DNA of 64,000 nt from Anaerolineales bacterium (GTDB lineage: Bacteria; Chloroflexota; Anaerolineae; Aggregatilineales; J027), in NCBI GenBank assembly GCA_020634155.1, contig JACKCI010000001.1:1736001-1800000 (forward strand). Direction: 5' to 3'. Shown in pieces: positions 51,857-60,609 of the stretch. The notes under the pieces were generated by a model. The model searched no databases. It was not told the DNA's origin and saw only the letters and a list, made by a program, of their open reading frames with translations. Within the stretch, counting starts at the first letter, position 1. Each line of letters opens with the position of its first letter. Made by a program: the position numbers and the translations under genes.

Positions 51857-53439
51857 GGCACCTCACCCTCCAACGGCGTGATATGGTAGAGGATAATCTC
51901 CATGCCGTCAAAGGGACGTTGGTAACGCTTGACCTCTTGCCAATTCCAGAGGGGGTCAAGGTCGTGGACATCAAAATAGGGAATTTCTGGCTCAACCAGC
52001 AAATAGACTTGGCTCTCAACCTGCAAGCGCTCTTGAATATCGGCCCCTACATCCATCAAGAACTCGCCATACCAGCCAAAGAAGGGACATTCGAGCCAAA
52101 CAGGGCCATCGTCTTGGGGTTCGGCGTTGGGCAGATAGAGACGGATTTGGTGACAGGAGCCATTCAAGCCGAAGACATTAACCCGCCCACTCGGTTCAGA
52201 GCGCGGCAATTGCTCAATATCATCGGCAGCATCCATCAAACCATAGCCAGAGGTGAAGTTGGCAAAATACTCCCAACGGTCACGCGGGGGCAGCCAGAGT
52301 TGGGTGGGGTCGGTCCATGCGCGGTAGATAAAAGGCGCGGCAAAAAGGGCTATCCATGCCCCTATCCCCATCACGACCAGCGTTTGCCCATAGCGCAGAC
52401 GGGTCATGACCAAGTTGAGAGTACCCGCCAGCATGACCAGCATCGGCAAAATACCAAGGGTCAAGTAGCGTGTCGAGAGTTCGGCACCTAGCACCACCGA
52501 CATCGACCAACCCAACAGAACGCTGCCAATCAGATACAGCGCAGCATGGGGGCGCTGGCGGCTTGTATAGACAGCCGATAGCAGAATTACCACCCACAAG
52601 GCAGGGCTATGCAGAATCCAGTTGACATCCCAAAGGGTGCCAAGATTGCGGGCGAGGACTTCAGGGAAAGGACGGTCTTCAGCCAAGCCCAACACCAGAT
52701 TGTTATTGACCAGCATCACATAGCGGCCCGTCAGGGTACGCTCTAGGACATGCAGGCCAAAGGGCGACATAGACAAGGCAAAGGTGCCATAAGCGGTGAG
52801 CAAACGGTGGCGGTAGGGCTGGAGGTGGGTTATCAGCCATTGCCACAAGGGGCGCGGCTTCCAAACAGTGGGCAGGGTAGCGCCACCAAAGGCAATAATG
52901 GCAAGCACAGGCAAGGCTAAGAAGGGCGCACCGATGGTCTTAGCAAGAATGACCAGCGCCATAAAAACACCATTGAGAATCGACCACCGTGCTTCGGGGC
53001 GACGCACTATGACCACTGACAGCCAGACAACCATCATGGCAAGAGCCGAGGTCAAAGGGTCGGCAAGGGCCAAGCGGTCAAAAAATATCATGAAGGGCGA
53101 GCAGATAGCGAGGATAAGCGCCAACCATGCCGTGCGTTGTCCAAAGAGCAGGCGGGCGGTGGCATAGGTAGCCGATAAGCCCACCAACGACAGCATGGCA
53201 ATCCCCGTGCGGCCTAAGAAGATGGCTTCAGTGCGTGCAGGTCGAAAAAAGGCGATGACATAATAAGTCAAGAGCTTAAAGGGCGTTAGGCTCAAGTCAC
53301 GATCGATGAGGATGCCCTCAGCACGGCGGATGTGCAGGCTTTCATCATTAAAGGGTGGCAAAGCTTGAATGGCATGGGCGCGAATCACAAAAGCCAGCAA
53401 TAGTAAGCCCATGCCAAGCCATAAACGACGACGGTGCAT
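51853..53439 (-). CDS. GT-C membrane glycosyltransferase, array paralog 2
   Basis: 528 residues from the ATG at 53439, which overlaps the GNAT stop as TGATG; the longer frame to 53460 would start inside that gene. Motifs: PFNDESLHIRRA (Asp32-Glu33), FFDRLALAD and WEYFANFTSGYGLMDA. In this copy the conserved NxTGYGL has one inserted residue, as in paralog 1. Helix count and length match the family. Substrate unknown. It is translationally linked to both neighbours. Confidence 0.86.
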   Translation of the reverse strand: MHRRRLWLGMGLLLLAFVIRAHAIQALPPFNDESLHIRRAEGILIDRDLSLTPFKLLTYYVIAFFRPARTEAIFLGRTGIAMLSLVGLSATYATARLLFGQRTAWLALILAICSPFMIFFDRLALADPLTSALAMMVVWLSVVIVRRPEARWSILNGVFMALVILAKTIGAPFLALPVLAIIAFGGATLPTVWKPRPLWQWLITHLQPYRHRLLTAYGTFALSMSPFGLHVLERTLTGRYVMLVNNNLVLGLAEDRPFPEVLARNLGTLWDVNWILHSPALWVVILLSAVYTSRQRPHAALYLIGSVLLGWSMSVVLGAELSTRYLTLGILPMLVMLAGTLNLVMTRLRYGQTLVVMGIGAWIALFAAPFIYRAWTDPTQLWLPPRDRWEYFANFTSGYGLMDAADDIEQLPRSEPSGRVNVFGLNGSCHQIRLYLPNAEPQDDGPVWLECPFFGWYGEFLMDVGADIQERLQVESQVYLLVEPEIPYFDVHDLDPLWNWQEVKRYQRPFDGMEIILYHITPLEGEVP

Positions 53440-54113
53440 CACAGTTGAGCGACCCACCATTGATAATTAGCAACCAAACGATAGCTCGCATTGGCGGCGG
53501 CATAAAGCGCGTCGTGGTCATTGGCGGGGATGAGCGCTCCCGCTACCCCTTGTAGATGATAACGAGCCGCCAAGAACCCCTCTTGGGAAAACTGGCCCTC
53601 AATCCAGACACCATGATAGCTGAAGGTGTTAACCGGAATGAGGTGGGTATCAGGCGGCACAACGGCGCTATGTTCAAGGGCATTGGTGACAATGTGTAAG
53701 CTATAGATGGTTCGGTCGGTCTGATAGGTGGTGCGGGCAAAGGTGCGCTGACTGGCGATATTGCTGACTTGAATCAAGGCACGGGCGAGGGTGGCGTTGT
53801 AGTCACGTCCTAACTTGGTAGCCTCCACTACTAAAGCACGTCCGATGCGCTGACGCTGATAGTCAGGATGCACGGCGAGTTGGTCGAGTTCCCAACGGCG
53901 GGTACCATCAGCAGCCACCGTGATAAAACAATCTTGGTAAGCGACCACTTCATCATAGCGCACAGCGACCAAGGCAACATGCTCATCGTCTTGCATAGCG
54001 GAACGGATTTGGTTCACTTCAGTTTTTTCGCTGGGCCATACCCCATACTTGACCGCTGCAATGGCGTCGGCGTCGTCTAGGGTAGCAGCCCGTATTTCTA
54101 CATCAAGACCCAT
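53439..54113 (-). CDS. GNAT-family N-acetyltransferase
   Basis: 224 residues. The GNAT fold is shown by EIRAATLDDADAIAAVKYGVW at the start and by LDQLAVHPDYQRQRIGRALV, whose Q/RxxGxA loop binds acetyl-CoA. The protein is longer than a minimal GNAT; the C-terminal 80 residues (about 145-224) look beta-rich and may bind the acceptor. Its place between two glycosyltransferase genes, with overlaps on both sides, suggests it acetylates a sugar or a precursor in the same pathway, but this is inference. Confidence 0.85.
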   Translation of the reverse strand: MGLDVEIRAATLDDADAIAAVKYGVWPSEKTEVNQIRSAMQDDEHVALVAVRYDEVVAYQDCFITVAADGTRRWELDQLAVHPDYQRQRIGRALVVEATKLGRDYNATLARALIQVSNIASQRTFARTTYQTDRTIYSLHIVTNALEHSAVVPPDTHLIPVNTFSYHGVWIEGQFSQEGFLAARYHLQGVAGALIPANDHDALYAAANASYRLVANYQWWVAQL

Positions 54114-55635
54114 CGTCTAACTTCCTTACTCGGAATAATGTTATCCCGATACCATCATGGGGGCGTGGATAGCGGGTCAACTCCTCCCATGTTAAGGGCA
54201 TATTGAGAATATCCATCGGTTGCTCATCGTCGGCAAGAACATACCATGTGCCAGCGGCGTTGATTTGAGCCATCCAGTCGGCAAGAATGGTCTCAGCCAG
54301 TTCAGGCTTCCAACGAAAATAAGGGCATTCTAACTGCACCCCCGAATCGGTGGGTAGATACCAACGCAGGGTATGGCAGGCCCCGACAAAGCCAATTACA
54401 GGGATAGGCGCTCCAGATAGATGCTGGTCGAGTTTGTCTAGGTTCGGTAGGTCATGGGCGGCCTCACGCAGGCCATAGCCCGATGCCGAGTTTTGATAAT
54501 ATTCCCAAATATCCCGTTCAGCTAGTGGCAACTCGGCGGGGTCATCCCATGCCGTCGTGAGGAAATTCAACCCATACAGCGCCCATAATCCGCAGAGGCT
54601 GAGGGCTATCCCCCACGCCAAGCGATAGGGCCACTGAGGGCGTTGAAAGAGGCTATCCATGCCTGCTGCTGCAATAATCAACAAGGCAGGCACACCTGTC
54701 ACCAGATAGCGGGTGCTGGGGCGGGCGGCAGTGAGCGTGATAAAAGCCCACAGAATCAAGGTGAAGGTTAGTAAAAAGCCAACGGCGCGTGGGGTGCGGG
54801 TGAATTGCCATGCCCCTGCCCCGAAGAGTATCAGCAAAAATGGTAATGAAAAAAGGGCGCGGCTGGCCTCGGCATAGGTCTCGACGTTGGCACGGATTTG
54901 CTCAACACGGCTGTTGGTGGATGGCACGAATAAATCTTGCTCAACGGATTCGACCTTGGCGTCGGGTGGGTTGATTTCTTGGTAAGCCATATATAGCACC
55001 GACGGCACCAGAAAGAGGCCAGAAACCGCCCCTACTATCACCAAGTTGCGCCATGAGACCCGTCCAAAGCACCACATTGCTACCAAGGGCAAAGCCGCCC
55101 AAGGCAAAGCGGTCAACTTCGCCAGCAACGCCACACCAAAGGCCACCCCCGCATAAACAGCATGACGCGGCGAGGGTTGGCGGGCAAGGCGCACTGATAG
55201 CAGGGCAAAAGCAAGGCCAAAGAGCATGACAAAGGTATCAGCAAGAGCCATGCGCTCAAAAAAGAGCATAAAGGGCATTAGGCCATAGAAGATCATTGCC
55301 AGCAAGCCCGCCGACCAGCGCTTAAAGAGTTGGCGAGACAGGGCCAAAGTTAGGGCCGCACCAAGCGGTGCTAAAAGCGCGACAGCTTGGCGGGCCACCC
55401 ACGCCCCCCCCACATCTTGGAGGCGGAACAAGCCCAAATAATAATACAGCAGCAGTTTAGCGGGCAGGATAGAAGCCTTGGCGTCGGTGAAGTCATAGAC
55501 GACCTGCGCCCGCATCATGTGGAGGCTTTCATCCACAAAGATGGGTAGAGCCAGAATGCTGTGGGCGCGGACGGCCCACAAGAGCCATAACAACCCGACC
55601 GTTAGCCATAAGCGGCGTTTAGTAGCCAAAGGCAC
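54103..55635 (-). CDS. GT-C membrane glycosyltransferase, array paralog 1
   Basis: 510 residues. PIFVDESLHMMRA (Asp35-Glu36), FFERMALADTF and EYYQNSASGYGLREA align with the other three array members. The external loop between helices 7 and 8 is longer and acidic (NPPDAKVESVEQDLF). It overlaps the DUF2785 gene upstream by 17 bases and the GNAT gene downstream by 11 bases. As for its paralogs, polyprenyl-phosphate-linked donor use is a family-level prediction. Confidence 0.86.
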   Translation of the reverse strand: MPLATKRRLWLTVGLLWLLWAVRAHSILALPIFVDESLHMMRAQVVYDFTDAKASILPAKLLLYYYLGLFRLQDVGGAWVARQAVALLAPLGAALTLALSRQLFKRWSAGLLAMIFYGLMPFMLFFERMALADTFVMLFGLAFALLSVRLARQPSPRHAVYAGVAFGVALLAKLTALPWAALPLVAMWCFGRVSWRNLVIVGAVSGLFLVPSVLYMAYQEINPPDAKVESVEQDLFVPSTNSRVEQIRANVETYAEASRALFSLPFLLILFGAGAWQFTRTPRAVGFLLTFTLILWAFITLTAARPSTRYLVTGVPALLIIAAAGMDSLFQRPQWPYRLAWGIALSLCGLWALYGLNFLTTAWDDPAELPLAERDIWEYYQNSASGYGLREAAHDLPNLDKLDQHLSGAPIPVIGFVGACHTLRWYLPTDSGVQLECPYFRWKPELAETILADWMAQINAAGTWYVLADDEQPMDILNMPLTWEELTRYPRPHDGIGITLFRVRKLDDGS

Positions 55636-56458
55636 GCACGGCCTCCTTGATAGAGGCTTGCAGGGTATCGCCTAATGGGAGTGGCGACTCGGCAAGAGCT
55701 AGACTGAAATAAACACTTTGCAAGAATGCGCGGATATTTTGATAGGTATAGTAGCGGTCAAGCGTAAAGCCATCGGGATAGCCCTGCTTGGCAATCTCAA
55801 CCAAGCGTTGAAGCCAGCCCTGCCAATAATCAGCCGTCAGCAATTCGCGTTTGAGGGCCGAGATGACGACTTTGGCGAGGCGTTGGTCTTCGGCATGCGT
55901 GTAGGCATCGGGACGGAACCGGCCTAGCTTCGCGCCGATTGCATCGAGAATGGCCGTTAGGCGGGCAGCATCACTATGCGGGCTACGGGCCAAAAAACTG
56001 AGAAGGTCGCCTGTATGGGCCACCGCATGAAGCCAGCCCTTGCCCTCGACATAACCACGCACATCCACCTCCGCAAGGAAATAGGCGATGGTGCGCTCGG
56101 CAATGGTCTGGATAGTCTCGGCATCTAAGAAAGGTTCCTCATTATCTTGATAGACGATGACCGAAAGCCACAAGGCCGAGAACGAGCGCAACAAGACCAA
56201 GTCGGTACCACGTTCACCAAGGCCAATTTTCAAATTAGCCAACAGAGGGTCAATTAAAGCAAGGAGTTCGACGGTGGGATAGAGACCTTCATCAACCCAT
56301 GTCACAAAGGTCATATAGCCGATGTCGTCACGCCATTCAGGGTCAGGTGAGCCAAGGGTTTGGAGCAGAAAGGGGGTGAGGCTGGCGGTGGTATGGTTGG
56401 GCGGTAGTGCATAGCCCTTATCCGCCAGTTGTCGCCAAAAAACTTTGTCATCCAGCAT
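55619..56458 (-). CDS. DUF2785 protein
   Basis: 279 residues from the ATG at 56458, chosen because GGAGGAG lies 7 bases upstream; the open frame to 56749 has no features and crosses the divergent promoter. The helical repeat protein contains GYVEGKGWLHAVAHTGDLL, the signature of DUF2785, a family of unknown function that looks like an all-alpha solenoid. It is the first gene of the eight-gene glycosyltransferase array. The promoter should lie in the 75 bases between it and the divergent glycoside-hydrolase-like gene. Confidence 0.87.
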   Translation of the reverse strand: MLDDKVFWRQLADKGYALPPNHTTASLTPFLLQTLGSPDPEWRDDIGYMTFVTWVDEGLYPTVELLALIDPLLANLKIGLGERGTDLVLLRSFSALWLSVIVYQDNEEPFLDAETIQTIAERTIAYFLAEVDVRGYVEGKGWLHAVAHTGDLLSFLARSPHSDAARLTAILDAIGAKLGRFRPDAYTHAEDQRLAKVVISALKRELLTADYWQGWLQRLVEIAKQGYPDGFTLDRYYTYQNIRAFLQSVYFSLALAESPLPLGDTLQASIKEAVRAFGY

Positions 56459-56496
56459 GAAGATACTCCTCCAACTAGCGCCATTGTACGGGTAGG

Positions 56497-56526
56497 TTGC
56501 GTACTTATCAATATTTTGGCTAGAAT
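56497..56526 (+). promoter_or_regulatory. Promoter of the glycoside-hydrolase-like gene, apparently leaderless
   Basis: TTGCGT (56497-56502) and TAGAAT (56521-56526) are spaced 18 bases apart, and the ATG at 56534 begins 7 bases after the -10. The GGAGA in between is only one or two bases from the ATG, too close to act as a ribosome binding site. Confidence 0.6.
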
Positions 56527-56533
56527 TGGAGAC

Positions 56534-57904
56534 ATGACAATTAAACGGCTCATCCTCATCACACTCGTTGTAGCCACGCTTGGCGCAGGTTTTTGGCAAG
56601 AACCCGCCGCCCAAGCCCAGCCCGCAGCAACCCCCCGTCCGCATCTGGGCTATGGGATTCATGTTGCGCCCTACGCGGGTGGGGCAACGGCTGCCGAGCA
56701 ACTCAATATGGATTGGGTCAAGGTCTACGAGCCATTCCAACTCTCGCAATTCGCTAATAAAAACACCCTCTATCGCATGGATTTGCCTTGGCCTTCTAAC
56801 TGGGAGCAGTTCAAACTAGATGTACGGAACCGTACCCGCGATGTGGTCAATCTAGGGGCCGATGCAATTGAAGTACATAATGAACCCAACCTCCGCATCG
56901 AATGGCACTCTGTCCCCAACGCATGGGAATATACCCAGATGCTGCGCGTGGCCTATATTGAGATTAAGGCGGTGGCCCCTCAAGTGACGGTGGTCTCAGC
57001 AGGCTTGGCTCCGGCTCCCACCACAGGCGATGGACGTGCCATTAGCGACCTTGAGTTTGCACGCGATATGTTTGAGAACGGGGCAGGCGATTATTTTGAT
57101 GTATTCGGCTATCACCCTTATGGCTTTAACGCCCCACCCGAAGATGCCCCCGCCGCCGATAAACTCAATTTTCGGCGCGTTGAACTTATCCGCCAATTGA
57201 TGGTGCGCTATAACCTTGGGCATAAGCAAATCTGGTTAACCGAGTTTGGCTGGCTCCGCAATCCGGCAGAAGATGGGGTCGGTTGTGGGCTGGGCGACCC
57301 TGATTTCCGCGAATTTGCGTGGATGCAGGTCGATGGGCAAACCCAAGCCGATTATATTGTGCGGGCCTTTGACTATGCCGACCGCAACTGGGCCTATGTC
57401 GGGCCGATGTTCCTGTGGAACCTGAATTGGTCAATGTTTTCCCTCACGACGCTTTCCCGTTGCAATCACATGCGCTGGTTTGCATTGCTAAAGGCCGATG
57501 GACAAGCCACCACCGCCTTCTATAGCGTAGCCGCGATGACACGTCGCCCATTGTTGCCGATTCCTGAAATGACCTTGGTGGCGGATGCGATGACGGTTGA
57601 GGTGGGTGTCAATTGTCCGGGAGTGGTTAAGGTTGGGGAGTTCGAGATTCAGAATACGGGCTATCCCGGAAGCTTTACGGCAACCATCAGCCCCGCTGTT
57701 TCGCTGAGTGGGCCGCAGGTCGATGTCACGCCGACAACGGCGCGGGATGGGGACACGGTGACGGTCTACGCCGATACCACGGGCCTCGATACCAGCATGT
57801 ATATCATCTTTATCAATGTGACCGCCGAGATTGCCGGGCGCAATGTAGCCCGTAATGTGCGCGGCTATGTGATTGTCTCGGACAACTACGCGGCGTGTAA
57901 TTAA
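56534..57904 (+). CDS. Secreted glycoside-hydrolase-like protein (clan GH-A type)
   Basis: 456 residues from the ATG at 56534. A signal peptide (1-28) precedes a TIM-barrel-like domain (about 36-345). IEVHNEPNL provides the acid/base Glu117 and IWLTEFGW the nucleophile Glu237, the arrangement of clan GH-A enzymes such as GH5 and GH39. A beta domain (about 360-456) follows. Target polysaccharide unknown. The frame extends upstream to 56429, but that part precedes the promoter and overlaps the divergent gene. It might trim or degrade the surface glycan made by the neighbouring array; that link is inference. Confidence 0.8.
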   Translation: MTIKRLILITLVVATLGAGFWQEPAAQAQPAATPRPHLGYGIHVAPYAGGATAAEQLNMDWVKVYEPFQLSQFANKNTLYRMDLPWPSNWEQFKLDVRNRTRDVVNLGADAIEVHNEPNLRIEWHSVPNAWEYTQMLRVAYIEIKAVAPQVTVVSAGLAPAPTTGDGRAISDLEFARDMFENGAGDYFDVFGYHPYGFNAPPEDAPAADKLNFRRVELIRQLMVRYNLGHKQIWLTEFGWLRNPAEDGVGCGLGDPDFREFAWMQVDGQTQADYIVRAFDYADRNWAYVGPMFLWNLNWSMFSLTTLSRCNHMRWFALLKADGQATTAFYSVAAMTRRPLLPIPEMTLVADAMTVEVGVNCPGVVKVGEFEIQNTGYPGSFTATISPAVSLSGPQVDVTPTTARDGDTVTVYADTTGLDTSMYIIFINVTAEIAGRNVARNVRGYVIVSDNYAACN

Positions 57905-57911
57905 AGCACCA

Positions 57912-57935
57912 GAGGGGGCTGTGTCATACCCCCTC
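57912..57935. terminator. Hairpin between converging genes
   Basis: GAGGGGG (57912-57918) pairs exactly with CCCCCTC (57929-57935). No strong T-run follows on either strand, so terminator function is likely but not certain. Confidence 0.5.
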
Positions 57936-57950
57936 GGCTGTTGTTGTGGG

Positions 57951-58223
57951 TTAAGGTGCGGGTGTTGCCGCTGAGAGAGCATCAATGGTCGCTTCGAAGT
58001 CAGCCACTTGGGTCTTCAGTTGGGCCGACTGGGTAAGGATTACGTTCACTTGGGTGGGATTGAGCGTCGGACGGGCATTGATGTCTAGCGTCGGGGCGCT
58101 GATAGTTGCGCTAGGCTCCCCACTGCCCCCTACTGTCCAAACATAGCCCAAAATACCCGCGCCAGCCCCCACCCCCATCGAGATAGCGGCAACAACAATG
58201 AGTACAACAATGTTGCGCGGCAT
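57951..58223 (-). CDS. Small membrane-anchored protein, 90 residues, unknown
   Basis: One N-terminal membrane helix (about 5-29, rich in Gly) and an outward polar part with a short predicted coiled coil (QSAQLKTQVADFEATIDAL). It starts 2 bases after the YceI gene stop and is therefore likely co-translated with it. No family is recognised. The Thr/Pro-rich linker resembles those in other exported proteins of the window. Confidence 0.68.
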   Translation of the reverse strand: MPRNIVVLIVVAAISMGVGAGAGILGYVWTVGGSGEPSATISAPTLDINARPTLNPTQVNVILTQSAQLKTQVADFEATIDALSAATPAP

Positions 58224-58225
58224 GG

Positions 58226-59422
58226 CTATTGCTCAACCTGATTGGCAATGAAGTTGATGGTCAAGATAGCTTCCTCGGTGACATTCGAGACGCCCGGCAC
58301 ATTCGGGATGCGAATGCCCCAATCGGCATAGCGGACGGTGGCAGTGGCGGTGCCAGATACTTGGTCGGGAGCCACTAGCATACCCGTCGCATCAAACGTA
58401 ACCTCTTGGGTGACACCAATGATGGTTAGATTGCCCGTCACTGAGAAAGTGTAGGTTTCGCCAACAGCAACAAAGGCAGGCATGTCGTTGAGGAAGGTTG
58501 GCACAAACTCGATAAACTCGTATTCATCTTGAGACGAAAGCAGAATTTGAGCGCGAAGGGCGCGGTTGCGGCTCTCGTTATCGGTTGCCAAGGTGCGGGC
58601 GTTGATGCGGATGGTGCCCAGTTGGGAGAAGAAGGGGTCATCGAAGTCGATGATGAGGTCGCCCGCCACTTGATTGGTCACGCCAAGAACCGTGACACGT
58701 GCGCCACGCAGATCTTCCTCCAATTGAAAGCTGACTTGGGATTGCTCTGGCACGATGCGATAGAGGGTACGTCCGCTCAAGGCTTCGGTTGCCGCCATGA
58801 CTGGGGTGATAGTCTCGTCCGCGTCGGCGGTGCTGGTCAGGTTATTGTCAAATGTCGCAAAATCGACGCTCGGCTCATCCATGATTTCAGTGAGGGCAAC
58901 GGTTGGCTCAAGAGTGCCGTCACCTGTCGCCACAATAATATCTTGCTCAAACACGATAACCAGTTGCCCCTCGGCGTCGCTCATCTCGGTGGGAATCACA
59001 ACGGGCAGACTACTCATCTCGTTCTCGGCTTCCGCGTCCAAATAGAAGGCAGTGGTCAAGGTGTCGAGGCCATCGGTTGCAACCCGCACCATAATCATGG
59101 CGGAGTCGGGGGCAATCGCGGCAGGCATCAGGGTCAAGAAGGCATAATAGCCGCCAGCGTCGGTGGTCGCAGTGCCGATATATTGGAAGGTCGCATCGGC
59201 ATCGGCAGCGTCATAGGTGCGGCCCTCGGCATCAGCTTGCCAAATGGACACGGTAGCATCAGCAAGGGGTTGACCAGTCGTGTCTGTGACTTGGCCTTGC
59301 AGAACAATCACATCACCGGGGGTGACAACGGGCGGTACATCGCCCCCCTCTTGCGCGGATACCACCGCCGCGCCGAGTAGCATCACGAGCGACAAGCTCA
59401 CAATACGAAAGATAAACTTCAT
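58226..59422 (-). CDS. Secreted YceI-like protein with N-terminal carboxypeptidase-regulatory-like domain
   Basis: 398 residues from the ATG at 59422 (GAGGAGA 7 bases upstream). A signal peptide (1-23) is followed by a beta domain (about 33-130) with VLQGQVTDTTGQPLADATVS, like the carboxypeptidase regulatory or intradiol-dioxygenase-type fold, a spacer, and a YceI domain (about 215-395) with YRIVPEQSQVSFQ and YTFSVTGNLTIIGV. YceI folds are lipocalin-like and bind polyisoprenoid or other amphiphiles outside the membrane. The fusion of the two domains is unusual. The next gene is coupled. Confidence 0.87.
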   Translation of the reverse strand: MKFIFRIVSLSLVMLLGAAVVSAQEGGDVPPVVTPGDVIVLQGQVTDTTGQPLADATVSIWQADAEGRTYDAADADATFQYIGTATTDAGGYYAFLTLMPAAIAPDSAMIMVRVATDGLDTLTTAFYLDAEAENEMSSLPVVIPTEMSDAEGQLVIVFEQDIIVATGDGTLEPTVALTEIMDEPSVDFATFDNNLTSTADADETITPVMAATEALSGRTLYRIVPEQSQVSFQLEEDLRGARVTVLGVTNQVAGDLIIDFDDPFFSQLGTIRINARTLATDNESRNRALRAQILLSSQDEYEFIEFVPTFLNDMPAFVAVGETYTFSVTGNLTIIGVTQEVTFDATGMLVAPDQVSGTATATVRYADWGIRIPNVPGVSNVTEEAILTINFIANQVEQ

Positions 59423-59524
59423 ATCCAGTCTCCTCTGTTGGGTTATAGCGCTATGGCTCCCACGATTGTACATAAGAGAGAGGATACAATAGTTATCGCT
59501 GCCTCAACTGACCTTAAATTTAGC

Positions 59525-59555
59525 TTAAAAAAACCGCCCTTGGTATCGGGCGGTT
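59525..59555 (-). terminator. Terminator of the 60-kb minus-strand pair
   Basis: On the minus strand AACCGCCC pairs with GGGCGGTT around GATACCAA, followed by TTTTTT. The stem includes bases of the stop codon of the gene it ends. Confidence 0.88.
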
Positions 59556-60126
59556 AGGAGTCGTGGGGCTTGGGGCGTCCGTAGAGCCACCAGAATTGTT
59601 CTTGGGGATAGGCCGCTTGCAAGGATTCATCCCAGATGAATTGACTGGTGCGATAGTAGCGGCGCAGATGAGTATCCAATTGACTAAGGTCAGATTTTAG
59701 CTCACGGGGCAAGGCATCTAGGGCGATGGCTTCGAGGCGCAAATGCTCAAGAATGGTGCGCTTCTCGGCCTCATTGGGCCAACCACCATCGCAACCCGCT
59801 GGATTGGTGCCGCAGTCCTCCAAATACCATTCAATGGAATGGATACGGGAGCGCATTTCTTGGAGAAGCTTATCTTTGTAATGGCCCAGCCACTCATAAC
59901 GCAGGCTCTCAAAATTTTGGCGGGCGGCGTGCAGTTGGGCTTGCTCATCAGGGCTGAGGTGATCATGCAGGCTTTCCAGCAGATGCAAGCGGAACAGCAA
60001 ACCGCCTACCGTGAGTTTGGGTAAGCGGTTATCCACCTGTCCGAAAAGCTCATCATCATAGATATAGGGCGTGAAATGCTCAATAAACGCATCCAGCACC
60101 CGCAACTCTTGCTTGAGTTCAGGCAT
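59554..60126 (-). CDS. Hypothetical protein, 190 residues
   Basis: A soluble, mostly helical protein with many His, Leu and charged residues (LLFRLHLLESLHDHLSPDEQ) and a Cys pair in YLEDCGTNPAGCDGGW. No signal peptide or known motif. Its start overlaps the stop of the upstream gene by one base, so the two are translationally coupled. A terminator overlaps its stop codon. Function unknown. Confidence 0.68.
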   Translation of the reverse strand: MPELKQELRVLDAFIEHFTPYIYDDELFGQVDNRLPKLTVGGLLFRLHLLESLHDHLSPDEQAQLHAARQNFESLRYEWLGHYKDKLLQEMRSRIHSIEWYLEDCGTNPAGCDGGWPNEAEKRTILEHLRLEAIALDALPRELKSDLSQLDTHLRRYYRTSQFIWDESLQAAYPQEQFWWLYGRPKPHDS

Positions 60127-60530
60127 TACCGCACGCTCTTGCGGACGTTGGTATAGCCGGGTTGCCCCTGAATTTCCTTGAGACGGGCTAGGGCCTCATC
60201 ACGGTTGGGGTACCATTCCACCACATGCTTGCGGTCACTGACATAAGACATGGAAGGGCGGAAACCTAAAACCTCAGCACAGACGGCCATCAAGCCTTGG
60301 TCTTCTTGACTGGTTAGCAGTTTAAAATATTTTTTGGGTTCCCACTCCATCTCAACGCGAATGCCGCGCCATTCACCTTCGACCTTGAAGGGGCCATCGG
60401 CTTGGGTACAGCGCAGATAAATATCCGCGAGGCGGTTCGCCCAAAAGGTATGGGTCAGCCGTTCCCCGATCAGATAGGGGCGGCCTTTTTCTGGTTCACC
60501 ATAAAACCACGTCGTAGCATTTGTAGCCAT
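60126..60530 (-). CDS. Hypothetical protein, 134 residues
   Basis: A soluble alpha/beta protein, with strands in the first half (GEWRGIRVEMEWEPKKYFKLL) and helices later. The ATG at 60530 is preferred: GAGGGT lies 10 bases before it, whereas the ATG at 60554 has no ribosome binding site. No family is recognised. It is the first gene of a two-gene unit with the 190-residue protein. Upstream, divergent, lies a membrane protein gene with its own promoter. Confidence 0.66.
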   Translation of the reverse strand: MATNATTWFYGEPEKGRPYLIGERLTHTFWANRLADIYLRCTQADGPFKVEGEWRGIRVEMEWEPKKYFKLLTSQEDQGLMAVCAEVLGFRPSMSYVSDRKHVVEWYPNRDEALARLKEIQGQPGYTNVRKSVR

Positions 60531-60593
60531 ACGAAAATTTACCCTCAATTTCATCTACTTCAGGTCGATATAATACACCATTTTGACGCCTGC

Positions 60594-60602
60594 TGCTATA
60601 AT
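60594..60602 (+). promoter_or_regulatory. Extended -10 TGCTATAAT, apparently leaderless promoter
   Basis: TGC plus TATAAT (60597-60602) is followed after 7 bases by the ATG at 60610. There is no Shine-Dalgarno, so the transcript probably begins at the start codon. Confidence 0.7.
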
Positions 60603-60609
60603 TCTACCC

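Noticed and set aside
51844..52491. A 215-codon plus-strand frame across the end of one glycosyltransferase and into the next
   Set aside because: Antisense to two clear coding regions, without its own start signals.
58529..59380. A 283-codon plus-strand frame opposite the YceI gene
   Set aside because: It mirrors the real gene, which has a signal peptide and clear domains; the antisense product looks like nothing known.
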